Assembly: GCF_002646595.1 (NCBI RefSeq)
Contig: NZ_PDUD01000004.1
Coordinates: 124,001 to 188,000 of the forward strand
From: Flavilitoribacter nigricans DSM 23189 = NBRC 102662
GTDB taxonomy: Bacteria; Bacteroidota; Bacteroidia; Chitinophagales; Saprospiraceae
DNA length: 64,000 nucleotides
Direction: 5' to 3'
Below, one piece after another: positions 37,232-46,832 of this stretch. Both the position numbers and the translations under genes were made by a program. The notes beneath the pieces are model-generated. The model saw only the letters and a list, made by a program, of their open reading frames with translations. It had not been told where the DNA came from and did not search any database. Within the stretch, counting starts at the first letter, position 1. Every line of letters begins with the position of its first letter.

Positions 37232-40200
37232 ATGGTGCCCACCATAACTCCATACCGGACCTACACTCGACGCAAAGTGGTTTGGGGTTTGTCCAGGCCG
37301 CTTCGGGCAGTATTCGCTGCACTTAAACGGGTTTGGAACTCCCGAAAGGATTTTACGCCGGTTTACTTTACCGCCTGCCTGCTGGTCCTGAGCGTTCCCC
37401 TGACCCAGGCCCAGTATTACTTCGACCGCTACGTCAATATCGGTGGGGAAGAAGACATCCGGGGCATTCTGCAGGAAGGCAGTGACGGGTTCATTTGGAT
37501 CGGCACGGCCAATGGACTGTATCGTTACGACGGCCGGAATTTTAAAGTCTATCACCACCAGCCGGAAGATTCCACCAGCCTCCAGCATGATAATATCTAC
37601 GCCATGCTCGCCATCGGAGATCAACTCTGGATCGGCACGGCCATTGGCGTTTCCGTCATGGACCTACATACCCATACTTTCACCAACTATACCTTTTCCA
37701 GCAACAACTGGCCCGAATGGCAGGGGGCCAGTTCCTACAACCGCGTGCAGGCCATTTTCCGGGACCGGCAGGGAGAGATCTGGATCGGCACCCACATTCA
37801 GGGGCTGTGGCGGTTTGATCCGGTCACCGAAACCTTCATCCCGTATTCCGAAAGGGCCTATCCCCAACTGCCCTCTCCTCTGGAAAAACCCTATCTGATC
37901 TGTTCGCTTACCCAATCACCGACCGATGATTCCATCATTTGGGTCGGTACCGGTGCGGGACTGCTGGAACTGAACAAAGTTTCGGGAGCACAGCAACTCC
38001 ACCTCTACCGGGATGAGGACCTGCTTAAAGAAACGGCAGTCAATGTTGTCCTGAACGTTTATGCCCACGATGACGGCCTGGTGTATCTCGGCAACTGGAC
38101 CGAGGGGGTTTACACCTTCGATCCGGCTACCGGTCTCTTTGCCCCGCTGGCGGCCGGTAACGATAGCGAGAACATTACCGTTAAGTCCCATATCCGAGGA
38201 TTGCACCGGAAAAACGCCGAACAGATCTGGATGAGCACCTCCCGCGGAGTGGCGGTTTATAATTCCCACACCCGGACCTTGGATTACGCCAAATCCAACG
38301 ATTTTGAAAAAAAGGCATTCTACGGCATTTCCATGATCGATAAACGGGGGCGGATCTGGTACGATAATACCTTTGGGATCTACCTCTTTGATCCGCATCT
38401 GCAGCAATTTGGTAACCGCTCTTTTCGCGATCTCTACGACCGTAAGGATCCTGCGCTCAATATCTACGTCGAATACGATACGGTCCGGGACCGGATCGTG
38501 GTCTGCCCCCGGCGGGCGGACGGCTTGTACCGTTACGAACGGAAAACTGAAAAGTGGGAAAAATTGGCGCTCGATCCGGGCGACAAACCTTATCTCGAGG
38601 TCTTTGGCTTCAGCATGCTGGGCGACGGTCAGTATCTGCTATCTACGCGGAGCGGACTCCAGTTATACGATGAACGTACCGGAGCCCAGCGGGTGATCGA
38701 GATCCCGGATGACATTCTCTATTCTGATCTGCGGGATGTACTCCTGACTTCCAGCGGAGAGATCTGGATCAGCGTCAATCACCGGGGCATTTACCGGACG
38801 GACCGGGATCTTCGTTCTTTCCGGCATTACCGGGAGGAGATCGACTACAGCGATATCGGCCTGACCCATATGGGCATATTGTACGAAGATAGCCGGCAAA
38901 ATATCTGGATCAAACGCCGTTTTGGCTTTAGTGTTTACCACCACCAACAGGACACTTTCCACAATTTCATCTATCCGCTCGACCCCGACATTAGTTTTAC
39001 CATGGTCAACGATTTTGTGGAAGACCGGCAGGGGCGGGTGTGGACCAGTAACGGGCACGGCATGCTCGGATATCTGGAAGCAGACCATCCGGAAAAAGGC
39101 CTGATCCGCAAGATCAATTTTAACGATGTCGGCCTGCCGGGCTATATCAGTCGGCTCGAGACCGATTCCAAAGGAAATGTCTGGGGGATCACCGAAGACG
39201 ATATGATCTGTATAGAACCGGATAGTCTGCACATAAGCAGCTACAGTTTTCGCTACGGTGCCCGCGATTTTACCTACTACGGTTTCCGGATCCTGCCGGA
39301 TGATAAAATGTACATCGGGAGCTGGGTATCCCTGCTGGAAACCGATGCGGGCCGCCTGCGCAAAAACGACGAACTACCGATCCCGTACCTGTCCAGCATC
39401 AGTATTCGCAACGAAACCGAAACCGAGCCCTATCCGCTTTTCGGCAGGAAACCCCTGGAGCTGAAACACCACCAAAACTTTTTTACGCTGTATTATTCGG
39501 CGCAGGCCTATACGCTGGGGCAGGATGTGAATTTCCGGTACCGCCTCCGGGGATTTGACGAATGGAAGGAGGTCGGGCACAGCCAGCTTGCAACCTACAC
39601 CAATGTACCCAGCGGCGATTATGTCTTTGAGCTTCAGGCAGCCAATAACGAAGGCATCTGGAATAAAGAGGCGCTGCTGATCCCCATTGCCATCGGCAAA
39701 CCCTGGTACGCGACTACCTGGTTCTATCTGGGCACGGGTGGGTTTTTCGGACTGTTTTTCCTTTCCGTTTACCAATACCGGGTGAATCAGATCCGGCACG
39801 AGGCCCGCCTCAAAACGGATTTCGACAAGAAACTGGCCAGTGTGGAAATGAATGCCCTGCTGGCCCAGATGAATCCCCACTTCATCTTCAACAGCCTCAA
39901 TTCCATCGATAGTTTTATCCTGAAAAACGAATCGCGGCAGGCTTCGGAATACCTCAACGATTTCGCCCGGCTGATCCGGCTGATCCTGCAGAATTCCCGC
40001 TCGGAATCCATCCGGCTGAGTGATGAGATCGACACCCTGGAACTCTACCTGAAGATGGAACAGTTGCGCTTCAATGGGAAATTCGAATACGTCATCCATA
40101 TCGACGATTCGGTGGATGTGGATCAGGTAGAGATCCCACCGATGCTAGTGCAGCCCTACGTGGAAAATGCCGTCTGGCACGGGCTACTGCATCTGCCCGA

Positions 40201-40474
40201 AGACCGGTCGGGCAAACTGCGGGTGGACATCGATCGTAAGGGCGGGATCCTGACCATCCAGGTGACGGATAATGGGGTAGGGCGGGTCCGCTCCCGCGAG
40301 ATCAAACAACGGAAGATCAAACACAAAAAGTCGATGGGCATGAAGATCACCCACGACCGTATTGACTTAATAAATACCTTATATAATGCCAATGCCAGGA
40401 TCGATATCGCCGACCTCTACAGCGAAGACGAAACGCCGCAGGGCACCAAAGTTTTTATCACCTTATCCACCTGA
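37232..40474 (+). CDS. Propeller sensor histidine kinase, LytS type
   Basis: 1080 residues. A leader with a long basic N-extension is followed by a hydrophobic core (FTACLLVLSVPLTQAQ, about 46-61). Periplasmic two-component-propeller blades run to about 715 with repeated WIGT-type motifs, then a Y_Y_Y domain (about 750-820, TNVPSGDYVFELQAANNEG). Membrane segment at 826-846, then a His_kinase domain with H883 in QMNPHFIFNSLNSID and an ATPase with N979 and DNGVG. It lacks a receiver, unlike the hybrid regulator at 13370. The LytTR regulator starts four bases after its stop, so this is a pair. The start could be later (GTG codon 16 or TTG codon 20), which would shorten the extension. Confidence 0.92.
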   Translation: MVPTITPYRTYTRRKVVWGLSRPLRAVFAALKRVWNSRKDFTPVYFTACLLVLSVPLTQAQYYFDRYVNIGGEEDIRGILQEGSDGFIWIGTANGLYRYDGRNFKVYHHQPEDSTSLQHDNIYAMLAIGDQLWIGTAIGVSVMDLHTHTFTNYTFSSNNWPEWQGASSYNRVQAIFRDRQGEIWIGTHIQGLWRFDPVTETFIPYSERAYPQLPSPLEKPYLICSLTQSPTDDSIIWVGTGAGLLELNKVSGAQQLHLYRDEDLLKETAVNVVLNVYAHDDGLVYLGNWTEGVYTFDPATGLFAPLAAGNDSENITVKSHIRGLHRKNAEQIWMSTSRGVAVYNSHTRTLDYAKSNDFEKKAFYGISMIDKRGRIWYDNTFGIYLFDPHLQQFGNRSFRDLYDRKDPALNIYVEYDTVRDRIVVCPRRADGLYRYERKTEKWEKLALDPGDKPYLEVFGFSMLGDGQYLLSTRSGLQLYDERTGAQRVIEIPDDILYSDLRDVLLTSSGEIWISVNHRGIYRTDRDLRSFRHYREEIDYSDIGLTHMGILYEDSRQNIWIKRRFGFSVYHHQQDTFHNFIYPLDPDISFTMVNDFVEDRQGRVWTSNGHGMLGYLEADHPEKGLIRKINFNDVGLPGYISRLETDSKGNVWGITEDDMICIEPDSLHISSYSFRYGARDFTYYGFRILPDDKMYIGSWVSLLETDAGRLRKNDELPIPYLSSISIRNETETEPYPLFGRKPLELKHHQNFFTLYYSAQAYTLGQDVNFRYRLRGFDEWKEVGHSQLATYTNVPSGDYVFELQAANNEGIWNKEALLIPIAIGKPWYATTWFYLGTGGFFGLFFLSVYQYRVNQIRHEARLKTDFDKKLASVEMNALLAQMNPHFIFNSLNSIDSFILKNESRQASEYLNDFARLIRLILQNSRSESIRLSDEIDTLELYLKMEQLRFNGKFEYVIHIDDSVDVDQVEIPPMLVQPYVENAVWHGLLHLPEDRSGKLRVDIDRKGGILTIQVTDNGVGRVRSREIKQRKIKHKKSMGMKITHDRIDLINTLYNANARIDIADLYSEDETPQGTKVFITLST

Positions 40475-40478
40475 TGCC

Positions 40479-41228
40479 ATGATCAAGACCGTAATCATCG
40501 ATGATGAACAACACAGCATCGATACCCTAGTCTGGAAACTCAACAATTACTGCGAGGATGTCGATATCGTCGCTACTTTCACCAATCCCGTACAGGGAAT
40601 TAAATACCTGAAGGAGGAAGCGCCGGACCTCCTTTTTCTGGATATTGAAATGCCGATGATGAACGGTTTCGATGTATTGGAAGAGTTGGGGCCGGTGATC
40701 AACTTCAGCGTCATCTTTGTGACGGCTTACGACTCCTTCGGCATTAAAGCCGTCAAGTTCAGTGCGCTGGATTATATCCTGAAGCCGGTACATAACAAAG
40801 AGCTGGTGGGTGCGGTCCAGAAGTTCAAGGCGGTCAACAAGCAGGATTCCATCGTCCGGATCGACAATCTGCTGTCCAATATCCAGGCCGAACGGCAACG
40901 CAAACCGGTGAAGATCGCGCTGGCTTCCCGGGAAAGTATCGAGTTTGTCGCGCCCGACGATATCATTCTTTGCGAAGCGGACAGTAATTACAGTAAGGTA
41001 TTCCTGATCAACGGTAAGATGCGCCTGATCTCCAAAACCCTGCGCGATTTTGAGGAAATGCTCGAACCCCAGGGCTTTTTCCGGCCCCACAATTCCTTTG
41101 TGATCAACCTGGAATACGTGCAGGAATTCCAGCGGCTGGATGGCGGCTATCTGGTGATGAAGAATAAGATGAAGGTGCCGGTGTCCAAGCAGAAGCGGTC
41201 GCAGGTACTGGGTTTGCTGGGCGGGTAA
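40479..41228 (+). CDS. LytTR-family response regulator
   Basis: 249 residues from the ATG at 40479. Receiver domain: D8-D9-E10, phospho-acceptor D55 in LFLDIEMPMMNG, T82 region VTAYDSFG and K102 in LKPVHNK. LytTR DNA-binding domain at about 140-249 (IEFVAPDDIILCEADSNY, then FFRPHNSFVINLEYV). Four bases after the kinase stop: certain partner. It should bind direct repeats upstream of its targets; none were identified here. Confidence 0.94.
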   Translation: MIKTVIIDDEQHSIDTLVWKLNNYCEDVDIVATFTNPVQGIKYLKEEAPDLLFLDIEMPMMNGFDVLEELGPVINFSVIFVTAYDSFGIKAVKFSALDYILKPVHNKELVGAVQKFKAVNKQDSIVRIDNLLSNIQAERQRKPVKIALASRESIEFVAPDDIILCEADSNYSKVFLINGKMRLISKTLRDFEEMLEPQGFFRPHNSFVINLEYVQEFQRLDGGYLVMKNKMKVPVSKQKRSQVLGLLGG

Positions 41229-41240
41229 GTAGACCTTACC

Positions 41241-43946
41241 TTATTCAATGAGATTGATCAACGTCCCATAATCATCAAAATAGGCATTCCCCGTACGCAT
41301 TTCCAGCAGGTCCATCAATTCGGCGCCGTAGTGCTCATCCAGCGCTTCGGCTGTCTGTTCGCAGCGGATCTCGATCTTGCCCGCTTTGATCTGTTCCATC
41401 CGCCAGCGATAGGTGGCTTCCATCTTTTCCAGGATGCGTTCGTTCACCTCCCGGTGGTCGGTATCCGGACTGACGGCGGTGATCTGCTGGAATGCCAGCT
41501 CGTTGCGACTGATCATTTTGCCGTCCTCCATCACGAAATAGGCAGTATGGGCCCAAGAGTCTTCCGCGGTGAGCAGGCGGGAATATAGTACGAGTTGCAG
41601 ATCCTCCTCGTTGCGGATCTGCCGTTCCCGGCGACTGCTGCCCCGCCATTTCAGATCGACCACAGCGAGTTCGCCGTCCCGTTCCAACACCAGATCGGCA
41701 CGTCCCCTGACGGGAATATTTTCAAATTTACCCTGTAGTTCCTGCTCGGTGCCCCGTACCGACCAGCCGTTCTGCTGGATGAGATTCACGAGGCTCCAGG
41801 CGGCGTATTTTACCTTATTGATAAAAGCCAGTCGTTCCGGTTCGCGTCCGTAGAGCAGTAAGCCGGCGCCTTCCTGCCCGAGTAAGCGGCGGGATTCGCC
41901 TTCGATCCAGCGGTGGACGGCGGCCTGGTCCCATTGTTCCTGTTTCTGGTTGAGCAGCCGCTGGAAAAAGCGGTGCGCCAGATTGCCCATCAGGGTCCGG
42001 TCCGGGACCACGCTGAGAATGGCGCTTTTGCGCAGATGGATCTGGTGCCGCAATACCCACTGGTAGGGATAGTAGAAGAGGGTTTCCAGGCTGCTGAGGG
42101 TCTCGGCTTCCCGCTGGGCGGCCAGGTCAATACCGGTGATCTCCAGGAAGGGTTTCGGCCGCCCCAACTGCCGGATGTCCAGCGGACGGTAGGAGGGCAG
42201 GTCGAAGATAGACGCAAAAGCCTCTTCTCCGCGACCACTTTCCAGATCGTAGGTGATAGCGCTCAGGTCTTTGAACGCGGCCTCCAGCGGCCCCATCAGC
42301 GGATGCGGCTCATTGGCGCGGCCGGCTGTATTGTCCGGTACGATGAGAATGAGCTGATCCCGCGTTTGCAGAATGGGCCATTTGCGCTGCCAGATCAGCC
42401 GACCGTTTTCATCCTGCGGTCCATCGGGTACCACGGCCCGTTTTTCGAGCCAGGAACGTTCGCTGTCGTACCAGCGGGAAAAGAAGTGTTCGGCTTCCTG
42501 CTGGGAAAAATTCCACCACAGGAGCCGGTCCGTAGCGCCTACCATGGCCGACGGCCGGAGCACAAAGGGCAAATGCCCCACTTCCGTTTCGCGAAACTGT
42601 ACCGGTGCGGGCTCGTAAATGGTGCGTACGATACGCTCCAGTTCCAGGTGGGATAAGCGATCTTCCGGCACCGCCTGCAGCAATTCCACGACACGTTTGG
42701 CCTGTTCGGCCAGTACCATGAAAGAAGGATTGTTCGCCCCTTTGTCATCGTACACCTGGATGGCCCAGCGTTGCAGGTAGGCGAAGATCTCGATAACCTC
42801 TCCCTTGGGAACGGCGGCCGAACGATCGTAGCGCTGGCGTTCAAACCAGAAATTGTACTGGCTGCGCACTTCGGCCGGTTTGATGCTTTTATCTTTTTGG
42901 GCCAGCGTATCCAGCTCGTCGAAGTAGCGGTTGATCATGATGTACCAGCCCTCTCCGCGCAAGCCCGGGGTCTGCGCCATGTGGATGGCGATGCGGTGGG
43001 CCAGTTCGTCCTCCAGTGGTTTGACCGCCAGGGAAACAAACTCCATGATCTTATACGGATCGATCGGATCCCAGAGAAATACACTCACCAGCTTGAGTAC
43101 CTGCAGGGTGGGGCGGGCCAGCGATGCGGCCGGCAGGCCCATGCCGGGCAGACCTTCCAGGGTGAGGTAATCATCGAGCAGGCGACTTTTATCACCGATC
43201 AGGCAGAGTGGACGCAGTTCTTCGTTGAGTCGGAAACAGGCGGCGATCCAGGCCGCCAGACTGGCTTCGTTCTCGCCCCGCAGGATCAGCAGGCTACCGT
43301 CACCGGCAGTATCTTTTTTGGCTTTGGTCAGGCCGTTAACAGCGTGTTGGAAATGCCCCAGATCGGTGTGCGCGTGGGTATCGGGCAGCCCGATCTGGCG
43401 AATGACAACGCCCTGGTCCCGGAACCGGTCAAACAACTGTCGCAAATGGGGAGGGAGTTGTTCCCGGGGCTCTACGAGGGCCACCTCCCGGATCGGGTGG
43501 CGGCGGCGGTCGAGCATGCGGAGGATCGCGCGCCAGCGGTCGGCTACGCCCATGGTGAGGTGGACCGGATTGCCGGTGCGGAGTTCTTCCTCGATCGCAG
43601 CCAGGCAGGCCAATCGTTCCGGACTGTTTTCATCCGCTTGAAAATCCCAGCCGGCCAGCAGCAGTTCGTCGCGGCGGGAAAGCAGTTCAGCCGCGGTGGC
43701 CATCTGGTCGGCCCGGAAGGAATCCGCAAAAAAAGCCCGGGGCTGTTCTTCCAGGTATGCGCTGAGCGCCTGCCGGTACTGGGCCGTACGCAGGTAGTCA
43801 ATATTATTGGCGTGACCGATCAGGCCAAGATGTGATTCCAGGGTATGCAGGAGGCCGTGCGGGCCCAGATATTGCACATTACCCTGCGTGCCGTCCGGCA
43901 GCGGGTAGACACTATCATCGAGCGCTAAACCGAAATAAATGATCAT
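41241..43946 (-). CDS. AddB-like PD-(D/E)XK nuclease family protein
   Basis: 901 residues, cytoplasmic. The N-terminal two thirds resemble the inactive-helicase part of AddB-type exonucleases: GSLLILRGENEASLAAWIAACF, then LRPLCLIGDKSRLLDDYL and LPAASLARPTLQVLKLV. The C-terminal nuclease is clear: GRADLVLERDGELAVVDLKW, giving D751, D764 and K766, with Q784 and Y788 in QLVLY. No Walker A was seen. AddB-like proteins normally work with a UvrD-type helicase (AddA) in break repair or defence; none is in this window. The START-like gene lies 115 bp upstream on the same strand. The product might act with a helicase encoded elsewhere. Confidence 0.75.
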   Translation of the reverse strand: MIIYFGLALDDSVYPLPDGTQGNVQYLGPHGLLHTLESHLGLIGHANNIDYLRTAQYRQALSAYLEEQPRAFFADSFRADQMATAAELLSRRDELLLAGWDFQADENSPERLACLAAIEEELRTGNPVHLTMGVADRWRAILRMLDRRRHPIREVALVEPREQLPPHLRQLFDRFRDQGVVIRQIGLPDTHAHTDLGHFQHAVNGLTKAKKDTAGDGSLLILRGENEASLAAWIAACFRLNEELRPLCLIGDKSRLLDDYLTLEGLPGMGLPAASLARPTLQVLKLVSVFLWDPIDPYKIMEFVSLAVKPLEDELAHRIAIHMAQTPGLRGEGWYIMINRYFDELDTLAQKDKSIKPAEVRSQYNFWFERQRYDRSAAVPKGEVIEIFAYLQRWAIQVYDDKGANNPSFMVLAEQAKRVVELLQAVPEDRLSHLELERIVRTIYEPAPVQFRETEVGHLPFVLRPSAMVGATDRLLWWNFSQQEAEHFFSRWYDSERSWLEKRAVVPDGPQDENGRLIWQRKWPILQTRDQLILIVPDNTAGRANEPHPLMGPLEAAFKDLSAITYDLESGRGEEAFASIFDLPSYRPLDIRQLGRPKPFLEITGIDLAAQREAETLSSLETLFYYPYQWVLRHQIHLRKSAILSVVPDRTLMGNLAHRFFQRLLNQKQEQWDQAAVHRWIEGESRRLLGQEGAGLLLYGREPERLAFINKVKYAAWSLVNLIQQNGWSVRGTEQELQGKFENIPVRGRADLVLERDGELAVVDLKWRGSSRRERQIRNEEDLQLVLYSRLLTAEDSWAHTAYFVMEDGKMISRNELAFQQITAVSPDTDHREVNERILEKMEATYRWRMEQIKAGKIEIRCEQTAEALDEHYGAELMDLLEMRTGNAYFDDYGTLINLIE

Positions 43947-44061
43947 AGAGTAAAATCGTGAATCAGTGGGTCAAAAGCCGTAAGTTGAAGAGCTTAAAGT
44001 CGTGAGTCGGTGGTGAGGCAGACTGGGGACTTGCGGGTTACAACGGGCGAATGATCCTGAC

Positions 44062-44439
44062 CTAACCGCCAGTTTCCGTGCGCAGTTGGGAGATCTGGGT
44101 AGCCCAGAGCTGTTTTTGGTCGGCCACTTCGTCGGAATCACAAAAATCGGTGATCGTGAGAATGGTCTCGCCGGTCACGGGGGACTTATCCATACGAAAT
44201 TCCAGGTATTCTCCTTCGTCAGCGTCTTCCCATTCAAAGCGAACTCGTTCGTCTTCGATATCGTCAATGAGTTCGGCAACTTCTTCGCTGCCGCTCCACA
44301 CGAAAGTGAAGGTATCCCCTTGGATATCGACTTCGTCACAGAACCAGCGAATGAGGGTAGAGGGAGTGGTTAGAAATTTATAGAGTATGGTTGGAGAGGC
44401 CCGAAAAATGAATTCCATGTCTATTTGAACTCTTTCCAT
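44062..44439 (-). CDS. START-like (SRPBCC) domain protein
   Basis: 125 residues. The sequence MEFIFRASPTILYKFLTTPSTL, the W in IRWFCDEV, and the acidic strand ELIDDIEDERVRFEWEDADEGEYLEF match a small START-like family conserved across Bacteroidota. Fold: helix-grip pocket for a hydrophobic ligand; the ligand is unknown. The product is strikingly acidic. Second in-frame Met at residue 8 is a possible alternative start. It may be cotranscribed with the nuclease gene downstream on the same strand, but its conservation next to rpoD suggests it is an independent core gene. Confidence 0.8.
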   Translation of the reverse strand: MERVQIDMEFIFRASPTILYKFLTTPSTLIRWFCDEVDIQGDTFTFVWSGSEEVAELIDDIEDERVRFEWEDADEGEYLEFRMDKSPVTGETILTITDFCDSDEVADQKQLWATQISQLRTETGG

Positions 44440-44877
44440 ACCGAAGCTATTAATTTGAAAATCTTTTTGTTAGATAATGGTGCGTAATTGCGAAAGATAA
44501 TATTTTTCTAAAGCCTCTTATGCCCCGCACAATAAAAAATAAAAAAATGATTTTTCCAAATTAAACTCTTTTTTTCGTTGGTGGCCAGGATTTTTCTTCG
44601 TAGATTGTTTGTGTCCATTTGACACTAATTTTAACCCTAATGAAACCTTTCCCTTGACAGCTACGTTAAATTCCTGTAAATTTGCTCGCTGAATCCGGAC
44701 AAATACCATAGGCATTGAAACCCAAACAGATGTTAAAACCTTTCGATACTGCTTTGTGAAAGCAACATCCCTATACCTAAATGCCTGTCCAGGACATTTC
44801 TATTATTCCCATAACATACTGAAGAACAAGAAGAAACGAAAAGGACTGCTTTAATAACCGTTAAAAGAATGTAGTGG
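44440..44877. other. 438-bp divergent spacer with the rpoD promoter
   Basis: Between the START-like gene and rpoD. Contains the promoter at 44654-44684 and a leader of about 190 bases. No open frame. The stretch before the promoter (44500-44640) is AT-rich without other signals. Confidence 0.6.
44654..44684 (+). promoter_or_regulatory. rpoD promoter
   Basis: TTGACA at 44654-44659 and TAAATTTG at 44677-44684. TTG to the -7 box is exactly 20 bases, matching the Bacteroidota consensus TTG-N20-TAnnTTTG. Transcription should start near 44691, leaving a leader of about 185 bases before the ATG at 44878. Confidence 0.75.
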
Positions 44878-45747
44878 ATGAGACAGCTTAAGATTACCAA
44901 ATCTATTACCAATCGCGAAAGTCAATCACTTGAAAAGTATCTGCAGGAGATCGGAAAAGTCGATCTGTTGACCCCCGAGGAAGAGGTAGATTTGGCCAAG
45001 CGGATAAAACAAGGAGATCAGATAGCTCTTGAAAAACTGACCAAAGCCAACCTTCGATTCGTCGTATCTGTAGCCAAACAGTACCAAAACCAAGGGCTTT
45101 CCCTGAGTGACCTGATCAATGAAGGTAATCTTGGCCTGATCAAGGCCGCACAACGTTTCGACGAGACCCGTGGTTTCAAATTCATTTCTTACGCAGTATG
45201 GTGGATTCGCCAGTCAATCCTGCAGGCACTGGCCGAACAATCCCGTATCGTTCGCTTACCGCTGAATAAAGTAGGTTCTCTCAATAAGATCAACAAGGCC
45301 TTCTCCGAACTGGAGCAGGAATACGAGCGCGAGCCTTCTCCGGAAGAGCTGGCCGATACCCTCGAGATCCCGACCGAAGAAGTAGAAACAACTCTGGGCG
45401 TTGCCGCCCGCCACGTATCCATGGATGCGCCTTTCGTAGAAGGTGAAGACAACTCCCTGCTGGATGTACTGGAAAACAGCAGTACGCCGGATACCGACCA
45501 GGCGCTGGAATACAATGAGTCGCTGCGCAAAGAGATCGAACGTTCTCTGTCTACCCTGACGGATCGTCAATGCGATGTTATCAAATTGTACTTCGGCATC
45601 GGCGTAGAGCACCCCATGTCTCTGGAAGATATCGGAGAGCGTTTCGGACTGACCCGCGAGCGGGTACGTCAGATCAAGGACAAAGCCATTAATAAACTGC
45701 GTTCTGCGAATCGCAGTAAGCTGTTGAAACACTATCTGGGCGCTTAA
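44878..45747 (+). CDS. rpoD: Housekeeping RNA polymerase sigma factor RpoD
   Basis: 289 residues, the short form typical of Bacteroidota that lacks region 1.1 and the large spacer. [15 protein letters not shown] at the start, region 1.2 [20 protein letters not shown], region 2 with [22 protein letters not shown] and [10 protein letters not shown], region 3 [15 protein letters not shown] and region 4 [18 protein letters not shown] are all intact. It directs core RNA polymerase to the TTG/TAnnTTTG promoters. Its own promoter fits that consensus, so it can maintain its own expression. It ends just before a strong terminator. Confidence 0.97.
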   Translation: MRQLKITKSITNRESQSLEKYLQEIGKVDLLTPEEEVDLAKRIKQGDQIALEKLTKANLRFVVSVAKQYQNQGLSLSDLINEGNLGLIKAAQRFDETRGFKFISYAVWWIRQSILQALAEQSRIVRLPLNKVGSLNKINKAFSELEQEYEREPSPEELADTLEIPTEEVETTLGVAARHVSMDAPFVEGEDNSLLDVLENSSTPDTDQALEYNESLRKEIERSLSTLTDRQCDVIKLYFGIGVEHPMSLEDIGERFGLTRERVRQIKDKAINKLRSANRSKLLKHYLGA

Positions 45748-45776
45748 GACTTAAGAACACTAACTATAACAAACGC

Positions 45777-45815
45777 AAAAGAGCGATATCACCGGGTGGG
45801 TGGTATCGCTCTTTT
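45777..45815. terminator. Bidirectional terminator between rpoD and the Lrp gene
   Basis: AAAAGAGCGATA (45777-45788) and TATCGCTCTTTT (45804-45815) pair perfectly; the stem continues with CACC/GGTG across one mismatch to a short loop. The A and T tracts at both ends serve both convergent genes. Confidence 0.9.
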
Positions 45816-45840
45816 CGTTTGGGCCGCCGCTATTCGCAAA

Positions 45841-46338
45841 CTACTGTTGCTGCTGCTCCACTTCGTTGATCTCGTCTTCCTCTTCCAGTATATTGAGCGG
45901 CCGGTTGATACTCTCTTCCAGCGAGATGAAGGTTTCCGTGCGCTGGATACCGGGAATGCGCTGGATCTTGTCGTGCAATACCTCCCGCAGGTGATCGGTA
46001 TCGCGGCAGATGATCTTGGCGAAGATGTTGTACAGTCCCGTCGTGTAGTGGGCGTTAACGATCTCCGGGATCTTTTCGATCTCTTTGGCCACCTGATCGT
46101 ACAGCGAACTTTTATCCAGATAGATCCCCAGAAAAGCGCAAATATCGTATCCCAGCTGATTGGGATCTATGGAAAGGTGGTACCCCTTAACGATGCCTGC
46201 CTCCGTCAGTTTATTCATCCGCACGTGGATGGTGCCCCCGGATACATATAGCTGCTGGGCAATTTCGGTATATGCCTTTTTTGCGTTGCGCATGAGCAGC
46301 GATAGGATCTGCCGGTCGAGCTTATCTATTTCTTTCAT
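45841..46338 (-). CDS. Lrp/AsnC family transcriptional regulator
   Basis: 165 residues. N-terminal winged HTH: LDRQILSLLMRNAKKAYTEIAQ, then VSGGTIHVRMNKLTEAGIVKGY. C-terminal RAM ligand-binding domain with the GLYNIFAKIICRDTDHL segment. There is an acidic and Q-rich tail (EEEDEINEVEQQQQ) beyond the usual end. Close to the small AsnC group that Bacteroidota keep near core genes. A well-matched promoter stands at 46509-46540. It shares the rpoD terminator. Amino-acid ligand not evident. Confidence 0.93.
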   Translation of the reverse strand: MKEIDKLDRQILSLLMRNAKKAYTEIAQQLYVSGGTIHVRMNKLTEAGIVKGYHLSIDPNQLGYDICAFLGIYLDKSSLYDQVAKEIEKIPEIVNAHYTTGLYNIFAKIICRDTDHLREVLHDKIQRIPGIQRTETFISLEESINRPLNILEEEDEINEVEQQQQ

Positions 46339-46832
46339 TGCAAGCGTATTGTTGTATTAAAATAAGTTGCTAACTCCGTAGCATAGAGCAAAGCGTAGAG
46401 CGCTGAGGGATACACTGATGTATAAGTGTATTGGGCTTCTCCATTATCGAAACGGGTCTCTTGGCTCTGTACACGCTACCCTTTACTAAATCATTAGTGA
46501 AAGTTTAACAAATGTAGGTTCTTGTTTTTTTATTTTCAAAATAGTGGCCTGTTTTTTTTCTTCTTTTAATAAATTTGTAATGTTATACTGCGAATTTCTT
46601 AAAAAGCGTTTTGGGAGGGTAAAGCGCGAACTGCGGACCTTTGCGGACAATAATTTTAAATATTTTCTTTTTTCCCGGAAAAGCACTCATTTTTACAACA
46701 AACATCCTAGATAAAGGTGTTATAAAGAACATTGCTGGCTACCGGGAAGCAGAAGACTTAAGACGGTCAGTTTGCCCGGCTTGTGAAAACGAACATCCGG
46801 TAGAATAGTGATTAAGATTATAAGAAGAGACT
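46339..46832. other. 494-bp divergent spacer
   Basis: Holds the Lrp promoter (minus strand) and, for the S41 gene, a plus-strand TAAATTTG at 46570-46577 that matches -7 but has no TTG at -33. A short inverted repeat TACACT-GATGTATA-AGTGTA lies at about 46411-46430. No gene. Confidence 0.45.
46509..46540 (-). promoter_or_regulatory. Promoter of the Lrp/AsnC gene
   Basis: On the minus strand TTTG (46540-46537), a 20-base spacer, then TACATTTG (46516-46509). Same 20-base spacing as the rpoD promoter. Start near 46502, leader about 165 bases. Confidence 0.6.

Noticed and set aside
42771-43835. 354-codon open frame on the plus strand
   Set aside because: Antisense of the AddB-like gene, whose nuclease motifs are clear; no start context or family resemblance.
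46486-46686. 66-codon minus-strand frame before the Lrp gene
   Set aside because: Covers the Lrp promoter and AT-rich DNA; lysine-rich chance frame.
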